This document shows positions 6,304 through 12,729 of a DNA stretch of 15,941 nt, piece by piece (positions within the stretch are counted from its first letter, which is position 1; the number at the start of each line of letters is the position of its first letter). The DNA lies in NCBI GenBank assembly GCA_003023165.1, contig PXSD01000013.1, positions 1-15,941 of the forward strand, given 5' to 3'. Origin of the DNA: Halobacteriales archaeon QS_9_67_15. Its GTDB lineage: Archaea; Halobacteriota; Halobacteria; Halobacteriales; Haloarculaceae. The translations under genes were made by a program, and so were the position numbers. The notes under the pieces were generated by a model. It was not told the origin of the DNA, did no database searches, and saw nothing but the letters and a program-made list of their open reading frames with translations.

Positions 6304-6576
6304 TCAGTTGTTGAGGAAGTAGACCTGTCTTCGCGCGTCGTGGAAGCTGTACCGGGAGCCGATCAGTTCCGCGTCTTCGAGGCGATTGAGTGCGTAGCGG
6401 ACAGTCCGGTCGGGCAGGAGCGACTCCTCGGCGAGTTGCCCCTGTGAGAGCGGGGCGTTCGTCTCCAGTACCTTCGCCACCAGTTTCGCGCTCGGTGGGA
6501 GTTCGCGCAGGCGGTCGCGGAACTCGGCCTCACCCAGTGCCTCCTCCGCCGCGTGCTCGTCTATGGTCGTACTCAT
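6304..6576 (-). CDS. Small winged-helix (MarR/TrmB-like) regulator
   Basis: The 90-residue protein consists almost entirely of one winged helix: LPPSAKLVAKVLETNAPLSQ, then GQLAEESLLPDRTVRYALNR with LEDAELIGSRYSF, and a DARRQVYFLNN wing at the end. The recognition helix is about residues 54-66. This type of small MarR/TrmB-like DNA-binding protein is common in haloarchaea, usually of unknown target; no effector domain is present. A TATA-like CATATAGC (minus, about 6617-6624) would give a leader of about 20 bases, and a purine-rich GAGAGAGAGAGGCAGAGGC precedes the ATG. The upstream gap contains a perfect palindrome, so autoregulation is possible. Confidence 0.8.
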   Translation of the reverse strand: MSTTIDEHAAEEALGEAEFRDRLRELPPSAKLVAKVLETNAPLSQGQLAEESLLPDRTVRYALNRLEDAELIGSRYSFHDARRQVYFLNN

Positions 6577-6646
6577 GCCTCTGCCTCTCTCTCTCTTGAG
6601 GGCGTTCGTAAAAGTTAGCTATATGGATGACCAAACAGTCCTAAGC

Positions 6647-6665
6647 ATATAAGGTAACCTTATAT
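6647..6665. promoter_or_regulatory. Perfect 19-bp palindrome in divergent intergenic region
   Basis: ATATAAGGTAACCTTATAT has 9-base arms around a single central A. It lies between the divergent winged-helix gene and the PPOX gene, 71 bases from the first start codon. Each arm resembles a TATA box (ATATAAGG), so a bound dimer could block transcription. It is a plausible operator, with function inferred only. Confidence 0.55.
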
Positions 6666-6677
6666 TTCCGCGTGCTC

Positions 6678-6741
6678 GCGGTGTATATCGACACACAGCG
6701 GTGTATTGGAACGGTTCCAGAGACGCCGTGTACTGGAGCGG
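6678..6741 (+). repeat. Three degenerate direct repeats upstream of PPOX gene
   Basis: GCGGTGTATATCG (6678), GCGGTGTATTGGAACGG (6698-6714) and GCCGTGTACTGGAGCGG (6725-6741) share GCSGTGTAY. The last two match at 14 of 17 bases with a 27-base period. A 13-base palindrome TGGAACGGTTCCA (6707-6719) overlaps the middle copy. They could be regulator sites or chance. Confidence 0.4.
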
Positions 6742-6781
6742 TAGGGCAAGTACTTTCCCTGCCGTAGCCACTTGCGTTTTC

Positions 6782-7183
6782 ATGGCGTCGATCCCGGAGG
6801 CCTATCACGACCTGTTCGAGAAACGGACGTTCGCTCACTTCGCGACGATGACCCCGGAGGGGTTTCCACACGTCACACCGGTCTGGGTAGACTACGACCC
6901 CGACGTCGACCGCGTGCTGGTGAACACGGCGCAGGGCCGGCGGAAGGAGCGGAACGCGGCACGAAATCCGAAGGTCGGCGTGAGTATGGTCGACCCCGAC
7001 GACCCCTACCGCTACTGCTCGGTCACGGGCGAGGTGATGGCGATGACCGAAGACGGTGCCGAGGACCACATCGACGCACTCGCCGGGCGCTACATGGACC
7101 TCGACGAGTATCCGAACTACGACAGCGACCGGGGGCCGCGTGTCATCATCGAGGTCGGACCGAGGGAAGTCGTCACGGCCTGA
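6782..7183 (+). CDS. PPOX-family (likely F420-dependent) flavoprotein
   Basis: The 133-residue protein is a single split-beta-barrel domain of the pyridoxamine 5'-phosphate oxidase-like superfamily. Visible blocks are FAHFATMTPEGFPHVTPVWV, DRVLVNTAQGRRKERNAARN, PKVGVSMVDPDDPYRYCSVT and GEVMAMTEDGAEDHIDALAG. The Arg/Lys-rich TAQGRRKERN segment is where this family binds the phosphate of FMN or F420. Archaeal members of this length are usually called PPOX-class F420-dependent oxidoreductases, but cofactor and substrate are not settled by sequence. The ATG at 6782 fits the family start. A weak TATA-like AAGTACTTT about 30 bases upstream suggests a leaderless message. The frame reads further upstream, but without similarity. 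Confidence 0.82.
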   Translation: MASIPEAYHDLFEKRTFAHFATMTPEGFPHVTPVWVDYDPDVDRVLVNTAQGRRKERNAARNPKVGVSMVDPDDPYRYCSVTGEVMAMTEDGAEDHIDALAGRYMDLDEYPNYDSDRGPRVIIEVGPREVVTA

Positions 7184-7301
7184 GCGCCGACGGGGCCGTA
7201 CGGGCGGAAGCGGAGAGAACGGCGGAGACGACCGGCCAGCGACCCAGTCGGCGGCGGCTTTCAGTACTCTTTTGACCCCGGACTCGGGACGTTTGGCTAT
7301 C

Positions 7302-8012
7302 GTGAAGGGTCAGAAGTGGTACCAGCAGGAAACTGTCGTCGAGTCCTACGAGGACAAGCGGTTCTCCCGCGGCGGCGGTCGCCTCACCGACCGACTGGAG
7401 AAGGAAGCGGTCTTCGAGAAACTCGCCCCCATCGAGGACAAGAAGGTCCTCGAGATCGCCTGTGGCACCGGTCGGTTCTCGGTGATGCTCGCCGAACAGG
7501 GGGCCGACGTTGTGGGCCTCGACATCTCCGCGCCGATGCTGGGCGAGGGGCGCGCAAAGGCCCAGCGGGCAGGGGTCGACGACCACCTGAAGTTCATGCG
7601 CGGCGACGCCGCGCGACTGCCGTTCCCCGACGACCACTTCGACGCCGTCTTCGCCATCAGATTCTTCCACCTCGCAGACTCCCCCGAGGAGTACATCCGC
7701 GAGATGGCGCGCGTCTCCAACGAACAGGTCGTCTTCGAGACGTACAACCGCTTCTCGGGCCGTGCGCTGTACAACTGGGCGCTGCCGATGGGGTCGCGCC
7801 TCTACTCGCGCAGGGAGGTCGAGACGCTCCTCGACGCGGGGCAGCTGTACCTCGTCGACGAGACCCACGAGTTCGTCGTGCCGTTCGGACTCTATCGGAA
7901 GCTCCCCGGCGGCGTCGCGAAGGCGTTCCGGTCGGCCGAGCGGGGTCTCGACCGCACGCCGCTGGGCGACAAACTCGCCTCCATCTCCTACTGGGACGCC
8001 GCCGTCGAGTGA
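7302..8012 (+). CDS. Class I SAM-dependent methyltransferase
   Basis: From a GTG start the protein has 236 residues beginning VKGQKWYQQETVVESYEDKR. The SAM fold shows motif I KVLEIACGTGRF (48-59), VVGLDISAPML (70-80), and motif II GDAARLPFPDDHFDAVFAIR (101-120). The C-terminal half carries SRLYSRREVETLLDAGQ, typical of UbiE-like enzymes in which a Tyr/Ser-rich loop precedes the last strands. The substrate is unknown. GTG at 7302 is preferred because the family starts at this KGQxWYQ motif and a T-rich TACTCTTTTGA promoter-like stretch lies about 30 bases upstream; a TTG at 7293 is possible. It is not similar to the methyltransferase at 1214 beyond the common fold. Confidence 0.87.
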   Translation: MKGQKWYQQETVVESYEDKRFSRGGGRLTDRLEKEAVFEKLAPIEDKKVLEIACGTGRFSVMLAEQGADVVGLDISAPMLGEGRAKAQRAGVDDHLKFMRGDAARLPFPDDHFDAVFAIRFFHLADSPEEYIREMARVSNEQVVFETYNRFSGRALYNWALPMGSRLYSRREVETLLDAGQLYLVDETHEFVVPFGLYRKLPGGVAKAFRSAERGLDRTPLGDKLASISYWDAAVE

Positions 8013-8092
8013 CGGCGGTCGCGGTCTCGCTGGCGACCGGGGCGAGGGCAGGCGTATCTGTCAGCTGAGACGACGGTCCATCGTTGTCCCAC

Positions 8093-8101
8093 GACTTTTA
8101 T
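8093..8101 (+). promoter_or_regulatory. TATA box of the glycosyltransferase gene
   Basis: CTTTTATAC lies about 30 bases before the ATG at 8128, the spacing expected for a leaderless haloarchaeal transcript. It decides the start, because the frame is open far upstream. Confidence 0.65.
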
Positions 8102-8127
8102 ACGCGTCCAAGGCGCTACTGACATCT

Positions 8128-9030
8128 ATGCAGCTCTCGGTAGTGGTCCCGACGCTCGACGGCCGAGAGCAACTCGCGCGGACGCTGGACGCGCTGGCGG
8201 CCCACGTCCCCGAAGCGGAGGTCGTCGTCGTCAACGGACCGTCGACCGACGGGACGACCGGGATGGTCCGCGACCGCGACGACGTGGACGTGCTGGTCGA
8301 AGTCGCCGACCGGACCGTCACCGCCGCGCGCAACGCCGGCATCAAACACGCGACCGGTGACGTCGTCGCCCTCGTCGACCAGGGACTGTCGGTGACCGAC
8401 GAGTGGTACGACGCGCTCCTCGCGGGGCTCCAGTCCGCCGACGTCGTCTCCGGACCGGTCCACGAGCAACTCCGCGGGGGCATGACGACCGAGGCGGTCG
8501 AGTCCGACGCGCTCGCCGGGCGGGATATCACGTACTTCAACGGCGGGAACGTCGCGTTTTCCCGGCCCGCACTGGACGCGCTGGACGGCTTCGACGAGTA
8601 CCTCGAGATCGGGAGCGCCCGCGACGGTGCCCACCGCCTCGCGGCGATGGACTTCTCGGTGACGTGGGCCGCCGAGATGGGGGTCGCACGCGAGGTCGGT
8701 GCCGACGGCGGGGGTCCAGAGACCGACCCCGGCTGGAAGTACCGGTCGCTCGCCTACCGACTTGTGAAAAACTACGGGGTCCGCCCGCGAGTGTTCGCTC
8801 GACTGGTCGACTACGCCGGGCGCGACGCGCTCGGGTCGCTCCGGGAGGTCGCCCGCGGCGGCGCGACACCGTCGGGCTGGCTCGGGACCGGGCGCGACAT
8901 AGTCACGGGGCTTGTGGGCGGCTCGAAAGACGGTGCATGGGCGCAACTGCTCGACCGGTCGACACGGCGCAACCCCTACGGGCGGTCGATGCGCTCGGAC
9001 CGGGCGGTCGCCGTCTACGACCAGCGATAG
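8128..9030 (+). CDS. GT2-family glycosyltransferase
   Basis: The 300-residue protein starts MQLSVVVPTLDGREQLARTL, the usual N-terminus of a GT-A fold family 2 glycosyltransferase. NGPSTDGT (36-43) is the nucleotide-binding loop and ARNAGIKHATGDVVALVDQG (67-86) leads to the metal-binding position. There the canonical DxD is replaced by DQG. FNGGNVAFSRPALDALDGFD (about 139-158) is the acceptor-side block. The C-terminal part (RSLAYRLVKNYGVRPRVFAR) is amphipathic and may touch the membrane, but no transmembrane helix is evident. Donor and acceptor are unknown; haloarchaeal GT2 proteins build S-layer glycans or glycolipids. It has its own promoter, 115 bases after the methyltransferase, and ends 27 bases from the convergent amidohydrolase gene. 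Confidence 0.87.
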   Translation: MQLSVVVPTLDGREQLARTLDALAAHVPEAEVVVVNGPSTDGTTGMVRDRDDVDVLVEVADRTVTAARNAGIKHATGDVVALVDQGLSVTDEWYDALLAGLQSADVVSGPVHEQLRGGMTTEAVESDALAGRDITYFNGGNVAFSRPALDALDGFDEYLEIGSARDGAHRLAAMDFSVTWAAEMGVAREVGADGGGPETDPGWKYRSLAYRLVKNYGVRPRVFARLVDYAGRDALGSLREVARGGATPSGWLGTGRDIVTGLVGGSKDGAWAQLLDRSTRRNPYGRSMRSDRAVAVYDQR

Positions 9031-9057
9031 GTGTTCTCCGGAGTTCTCACCCGCCAG

Positions 9058-9891
9058 TCACTGCGTCCCGGCGGGTGCGAGTTCGTCGAAGACGCGCGCC
9101 GGGTTGTTCGAGAAGACCTTCCGCATGGCGTCCTCCGGCACGTCGAGCGTGAGTACCTCCATGACCGCGACGTTGGGATGGGCGGCGGGCGACCCGCTGC
9201 CGAACAGCACGCGGTCCGGGTGTTCCATGATGGCCCGTTCGAGGTGGTCGCGGTAGCGGACGAAACTCGTGTCGAGGTACAGCGAGGTGCAGCGGTCCAG
9301 CAGGTCGATGCTCTCGGTCATCAGCTCGCGGTCGAGCGGGTGGCCGCCGAAGTGCGCGAGGACGACGGGGAAGTCGTGCTGCAGGAGGGTAGCCTCGACG
9401 GCCGCCGGCTCGAACCCCACGCCGCCGTGAACGACCGTCGGGAGCCCGACCTCGTTCAGCTGTTCGAGTACCTCCTCGTCCGGGAGGCCGTCGCGCGCGG
9501 GGTGGAGTTTGAAGCCGACGAAGCGGTCGTCGTACGCGTACTGCTCGACGTCCGCGGGGGAGGAGTGGTGGTCCTGGCGGCGCGCAGTGAGGTTCCGGAG
9601 CGTCGCCGTGGGGGTGTCGGCGGCGTCTCGCGCGCCGTTGATCCGGGCGACGGCGACGAACGGGCGACCGACACTCATCCGCGCGACGGCGTTGTTCGCG
9701 GCGAGATAGTTGCCGTCGCGCGCGCCCGGAAAGACGAGCGACCGCACCACGCCGGCCTGGTGCATCTCGCGCTCCAGTCGCTCGGGGTCGCCCAGCCCCT
9801 CGCGCTGTCGCCGGTCCTCGTCTGGTTCGAGCCGCGCGTGCACATCGACGACTCGGAAGCCGTGCTCCAACTCCAGCATCCACCGTACCAT
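9058..9891 (-). CDS. Amidohydrolase-2-like TIM-barrel protein
   Basis: The 277-residue protein has the layout of the amidohydrolase-related (PF04909-type) barrel. It shows RVVDVHARL (14-21) where metal enzymes have HxH, then FVGFKLHPARDG (124-134), PTVVHGGVG (151-159), VVLAHFGGHPLDRELM (176-191), SLYLDTSFV and VLFGSGSP near 228-235 where FGSDxP is usual. The first His pair is reduced to HAR and the last Asp is Gly, so the usual metal site is incomplete. The protein may act without metal, use another site, or have a binding role. The Met5 start (MLELEHGF) is an alternative. GTTTTAAC on the minus strand at 9903-9910 fits a leaderless transcript. Confidence 0.8.
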   Translation of the reverse strand: MVRWMLELEHGFRVVDVHARLEPDEDRRQREGLGDPERLEREMHQAGVVRSLVFPGARDGNYLAANNAVARMSVGRPFVAVARINGARDAADTPTATLRNLTARRQDHHSSPADVEQYAYDDRFVGFKLHPARDGLPDEEVLEQLNEVGLPTVVHGGVGFEPAAVEATLLQHDFPVVLAHFGGHPLDRELMTESIDLLDRCTSLYLDTSFVRYRDHLERAIMEHPDRVLFGSGSPAAHPNVAVMEVLTLDVPEDAMRKVFSNNPARVFDELAPAGTQ

Positions 9892-9902
9892 GTGGGTACC
9901 TC

Positions 9903-9910
9903 GTTAAAAC
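9903..9910 (-). promoter_or_regulatory. TATA-like box of the amidohydrolase gene
   Basis: GTTTTAAC on the minus strand lies 12-20 bases before the ATG at 9891. With a start site about 25 bases downstream, transcription would begin at or just inside the first codons, which favours a leaderless start or the second Met. Confidence 0.4.
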
Positions 9911-10025
9911 GGTTGTCGGAGCACCGCGCCGATCGATTCGCTCCCTGCGCTCGCCGACACCACCCCGGACCGCCTGCTCTCGGTTGCGACCTATTGAGTG
10001 GCCCGTTCGACGCTACTCAGTACAC

Positions 10026-10033
10026 TATTTAAA
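10026..10033 (+). promoter_or_regulatory. Possible upstream promoter of the thermosome gene
   Basis: TATTTAAA lies 112 bases before the thermosome start. A transcript from it would begin near 10055 and carry a leader of about 90 bases. A small hairpin, GGAGTC (10044-10049) with GACTCC (10057-10062), lies next to it. A second promoter is only suggested. Confidence 0.35.
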
Positions 10034-10104
10034 AGCTTTCCGGGGAGTCGAGTGGGGACTCCTCACATACCGTTCGCGGTGGTTCCGTGTCCGGATTGGA
10101 AAAC

Positions 10105-10112
10105 TTTATATA
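10105..10112 (+). promoter_or_regulatory. TATA box of the thermosome gene; decides the start
   Basis: TTTATATA is preceded by GGAAAAC, a good TFB-recognition element. Transcription should begin near 10133-10136. An in-frame ATG at 10125 would then lie outside the message, so the ATG at 10146 is preferred. Confidence 0.75.
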
Positions 10113-10145
10113 GAACCGCTAACGATGAGTAAACGAATCTCAACC

Positions 10146-11723
10146 ATGTCATCGGGCCAGCGACGCATGGGTGGACAGCCGATGTTCATCCTCAACGAGG
10201 ACAGTGATCGCACGCAAGGGAAAGACGCTCAGAGCTCCAACATCACGGCCGGCAAGGCCGTGAGCGAGGCCGTCCGGACAACACTCGGTCCGCGCGGCAT
10301 GGATAAGATGCTCGTCTCGGACAGCGGCGACGTCGTCATCACGAACGACGGTGCCACCATCCTCGACGAGATGGACATCGAGCACCCCGCCGCGCAGATG
10401 ATCTCCGAGGTCGCCGAGACCCAGGAGAACGAGGTCGGCGACGGCACCACGACCGCCGCGGTGCTCTCCGGCGAACTCCTCTCGCAGGCCGAGGACCTGC
10501 TCGACGACGACGTACACCCGACGACCATCGTCGAGGGGTACTACGAGGCGCTCTCGCTGGCGCACGAGGGCATCGACGAGGTCACGCTCGACGTGGACCT
10601 CGACGACGACCTCCTCGAGACGGTCGCCCGCTCCTCCATGACGGGCAAGGGCACCGGCGACGTCTCAGCCGAGGTCCTCGCCGAGACCGTCGTCGACGCG
10701 GTCCGCCGCGTCTCCGGGGACGGCTCGGTCGCCCGCGACAATATCAACGTTTACACGCGAACGGGCTCCTCGTCCAGCGCGACCCGTCTCGTCGACGGCG
10801 TCATCATCGACGAGGAGCCGGTCCACGACAACATGCCCCGGCACGTCGAGGATCCGCAGACCGCCTTCCTCGACGACGACATCGAAGTCCGCGAGGCCAA
10901 CATCGACGCCGAGTACAACGTCACCGACGTCGACGACCTCAACACCGCCATCGAGGCCGAGGAAGCGGAACTCCGCGGCTACGCCGAGCACATCGTCGAC
11001 CTGAATGTCGATGTCCTCTTCGTCGACGGCGACGTCGCGGACCAGGTCGCCGCCATCCTCGCCAAGAACGACGTCGTCGCCTTCGAGGTCGGCGACAGCG
11101 AGGGCGACGAGCTCGCCCACGCGACGGGGCTCTCCCGCGCCGCGGGCGTCGAGCAGCTCGAAGCGGACGACCTCGGCTCCGCCGGCGCCGTCTCCGTCGA
11201 GAAGTTCGGTGACGACTACGTCACCTTCGTCGAGGACGGCGACGCCGGCCAGTCCGTGACCGTCTTCGCTCGCGGTGGCACCGAACACGTCACCGACGAG
11301 CTCGAACGCGTCCTCGACGACGCGCTCGACGTCGTGACGGCCGCCCTCGACAAGGGCGGCGTCGTCCCCGGCGCAGGCGCCACCGAGGTCGCGGTCGCCG
11401 ACTACATCCGCTCGGAAGCCGCGAGCGTCGAGGGCCGCAAGCAGCTGGCCGTCGAGGCCTTCGCCGACGCCGTCGACGTGCTCCCGCGTACGCTCGCCGA
11501 GAACACCGGCATGGACCCCATCGACGCGCTGGTCGACCTGCGCGCCGAGCACGAGAGCGAGGGCATCGCCGGCATCATTTCCGAGGGCCAGACGGGCGTC
11601 ATCGACGACCCGGTCGACCTGGGCGTCCTCGACCCCGTCGCAGTCAAGCGCGAGGCCGTCGAGAGCGCCACCGAGGCCGCGACGATGATCGTCCGCATCG
11701 ACGACGTCATCTCGGCGAGTTAG
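10146..11723 (+). CDS. Thermosome (group II chaperonin) subunit
   Basis: Thermosome subunits assemble into eight-membered double rings that fold proteins with ATP. The 525-residue protein has the full set of motifs: LGPRGMDKML (47-56), NDGATILDEMDIEHPAAQMI (67-86), GDGTTTAAVL (98-107), SSMTGKG, and VVPGAGATEVAVADYIR with the nucleotide-binding GAGATE (409-414). It ends RIDDVISAS, without the acidic and Gly-Met tail many haloarchaeal subunits carry. With the nadM-lonB neighbourhood this suggests the Cct3-type paralogue of Haloferax, from memory. The start is 10146 rather than the in-frame ATG at 10125, because the TATA box at 10105-10112 puts the transcription start after 10125. The apical domain is very acidic. 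Heat-shock control is likely for the family but not shown here. Confidence 0.93.
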   Translation: MSSGQRRMGGQPMFILNEDSDRTQGKDAQSSNITAGKAVSEAVRTTLGPRGMDKMLVSDSGDVVITNDGATILDEMDIEHPAAQMISEVAETQENEVGDGTTTAAVLSGELLSQAEDLLDDDVHPTTIVEGYYEALSLAHEGIDEVTLDVDLDDDLLETVARSSMTGKGTGDVSAEVLAETVVDAVRRVSGDGSVARDNINVYTRTGSSSSATRLVDGVIIDEEPVHDNMPRHVEDPQTAFLDDDIEVREANIDAEYNVTDVDDLNTAIEAEEAELRGYAEHIVDLNVDVLFVDGDVADQVAAILAKNDVVAFEVGDSEGDELAHATGLSRAAGVEQLEADDLGSAGAVSVEKFGDDYVTFVEDGDAGQSVTVFARGGTEHVTDELERVLDDALDVVTAALDKGGVVPGAGATEVAVADYIRSEAASVEGRKQLAVEAFADAVDVLPRTLAENTGMDPIDALVDLRAEHESEGIAGIISEGQTGVIDDPVDLGVLDPVAVKREAVESATEAATMIVRIDDVISAS

Positions 11724-11739
11724 ACACGCGAGCGCACAA

Positions 11740-11802
11740 CTCGCCGAGACCCGAGGCGAGCTAAACGCGGCCCCGTCTGGACCGTCACCCGACGGTATCC
11801 AG
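11740..11802 (+). terminator. Hairpins after the thermosome gene
   Basis: The 233-base gap between the thermosome and convergent nadM holds no gene I can support. It has a short hairpin CTCGCC/GGCGAG (11740-11760) just after the stop, and a stronger one, CTGGACCGTC paired with GACGG-TA-TCCAG (11777-11802, ACCC loop, two-base bulge). A GTTTTT run follows at about 11823-11828. Together they may end transcription. Confidence 0.4.
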
Positions 11803-11956
11803 CCGTTATCGCCGTCCGCATCCGTTTTTCGCGCCCGTCACGTCCGTCCGGCAGCCACCGGTTTCCGCTCCCGGTCGTCGTCGGCGCGGTCAGAGCCGTC
11901 CGCGCGACTCCGAGGGCGAGGCTCCGATACCTGTCGACAAAAGCGATGAGTCCCGG

Positions 11957-12475
11957 TCAGTCGTCCTCTTCGGCTTCCCAGCGGCGGGAGACATCGTCCT
12001 TGGCGACTGTCTGGAGGCGCTGGACGTCGACGACCGTCTCGGGGACGCGGTCGGCCCACGTGTCGCCGTCGAACATGCGTTCCCTGATGTCGCTGCCCTC
12101 CAGGCGGTCGCGGTCGAACATGGGGGACTGTCGGACCTCGATGCCGCGTTCCTCGAACAGCTGGACGACCAGCGGGTTGTTCGAGTAGGCCACGTCGAAG
12201 GAGGGCGACATGCTCATAATGTGGCTGACCCAGACGGCGTTGCGGTCGATGTCCTCGATGGGGACGACGTAGGTCGGGACCGCGACGTCCTCGACGGCTT
12301 TGGTCACCATCATCACGCGTTCGCCCGCGGTGAAGGGGTTCCGAGTGGTGTGTGAGGCGTCCGCGCTCCCGATGCCGAGGACGAGTTCGTCCACTTCCTC
12401 GACGATGTGGTCGACCATCGCCCTGTGACCGTTGTGAAACGGCTGGAACCGACCGATGTAGAACCCGCGTGTCAT
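11957..12475 (-). CDS. nadM: Nicotinamide-nucleotide adenylyltransferase
   Basis: The enzyme joins NMN and ATP to NAD+ and pyrophosphate. The 172-residue protein is a full archaeal NadM. GRFQPFHNGH (8-17) is the nucleotidyltransferase HxGH motif, SHTTRNPFTAGERVMMV (about 41-57) is the NMN-binding block, and IEDIDRNAVWVSHI and MSPSFDVAYSNNPLVVQLFE (about 89-108) follow. EGSDIRERM (126-134) occupies the place of the ISSTxIR motif. The acidic tail (WEAEEDD) is haloarchaeal. It is divergent from lonB with 254 bases between them. A minus-strand TATA-like CTTAATGTA at 12498-12506 fits a leaderless message. Confidence 0.95.
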   Translation of the reverse strand: MTRGFYIGRFQPFHNGHRAMVDHIVEEVDELVLGIGSADASHTTRNPFTAGERVMMVTKAVEDVAVPTYVVPIEDIDRNAVWVSHIMSMSPSFDVAYSNNPLVVQLFEERGIEVRQSPMFDRDRLEGSDIRERMFDGDTWADRVPETVVDVQRLQTVAKDDVSRRWEAEEDD

Positions 12476-12497
12476 GTCCTACCGTGGGCGGACCGGG

Positions 12498-12506
12498 TAC
12501 ATTAAG
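12498..12506 (-). promoter_or_regulatory. TATA-like box of nadM
   Basis: CTTAATGTA on the minus strand is centred about 27 bases before the nadM ATG, the leaderless spacing seen for several genes here. Confidence 0.5.
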
Positions 12507-12682
12507 CCCGGTGACTCGCGGCGCCAGCGCACCGACGACCTCCACTCGACGGCCCGGTGATAGGTGCCATATACGACCCCTGTTTTTACTTTTCAGAAGG
12601 GTAGGTGCCGTGTACCCGTCAGAGCCCGATACCGCTCACGTCTTGCGGTTTGAGCCCGTTATCTGCGCACTCTGGGGGAGAA

Positions 12683-12690
12683 AGTATATC
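12683..12690 (+). promoter_or_regulatory. TATA box of lonB
   Basis: AGTATATC, preceded by the purine run GGGGGAGAA, is centred about 44 bases before the lonB ATG at 12730 and would give a leader of about 18 bases. A second TATA-like GTTTATAT overlaps that ATG and cannot serve this start. Confidence 0.5.
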
Positions 12691-12729
12691 AATAGACAGC
12701 CCTTGACTTCTGATGTTAGAACCGTTTAT

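Noticed and set aside
9984..10145. Upstream in-frame extension of the thermosome gene
   Set aside because: It reads through both TATA boxes; no chaperonin similarity before 10146.
11838..12545. 235-codon minus frame overlapping nadM
   Set aside because: It shares the strand but not the frame of nadM, and its His/Arg/Gly-rich sequence has no recognisable motif.
12352..12729. Upstream in-frame extension of lonB
   Set aside because: It is Arg/Cys-rich, overlaps nadM and its promoter, and is unlike a haloarchaeal Lon N-terminus. The acidic sequence begins at the ATG at 12730.
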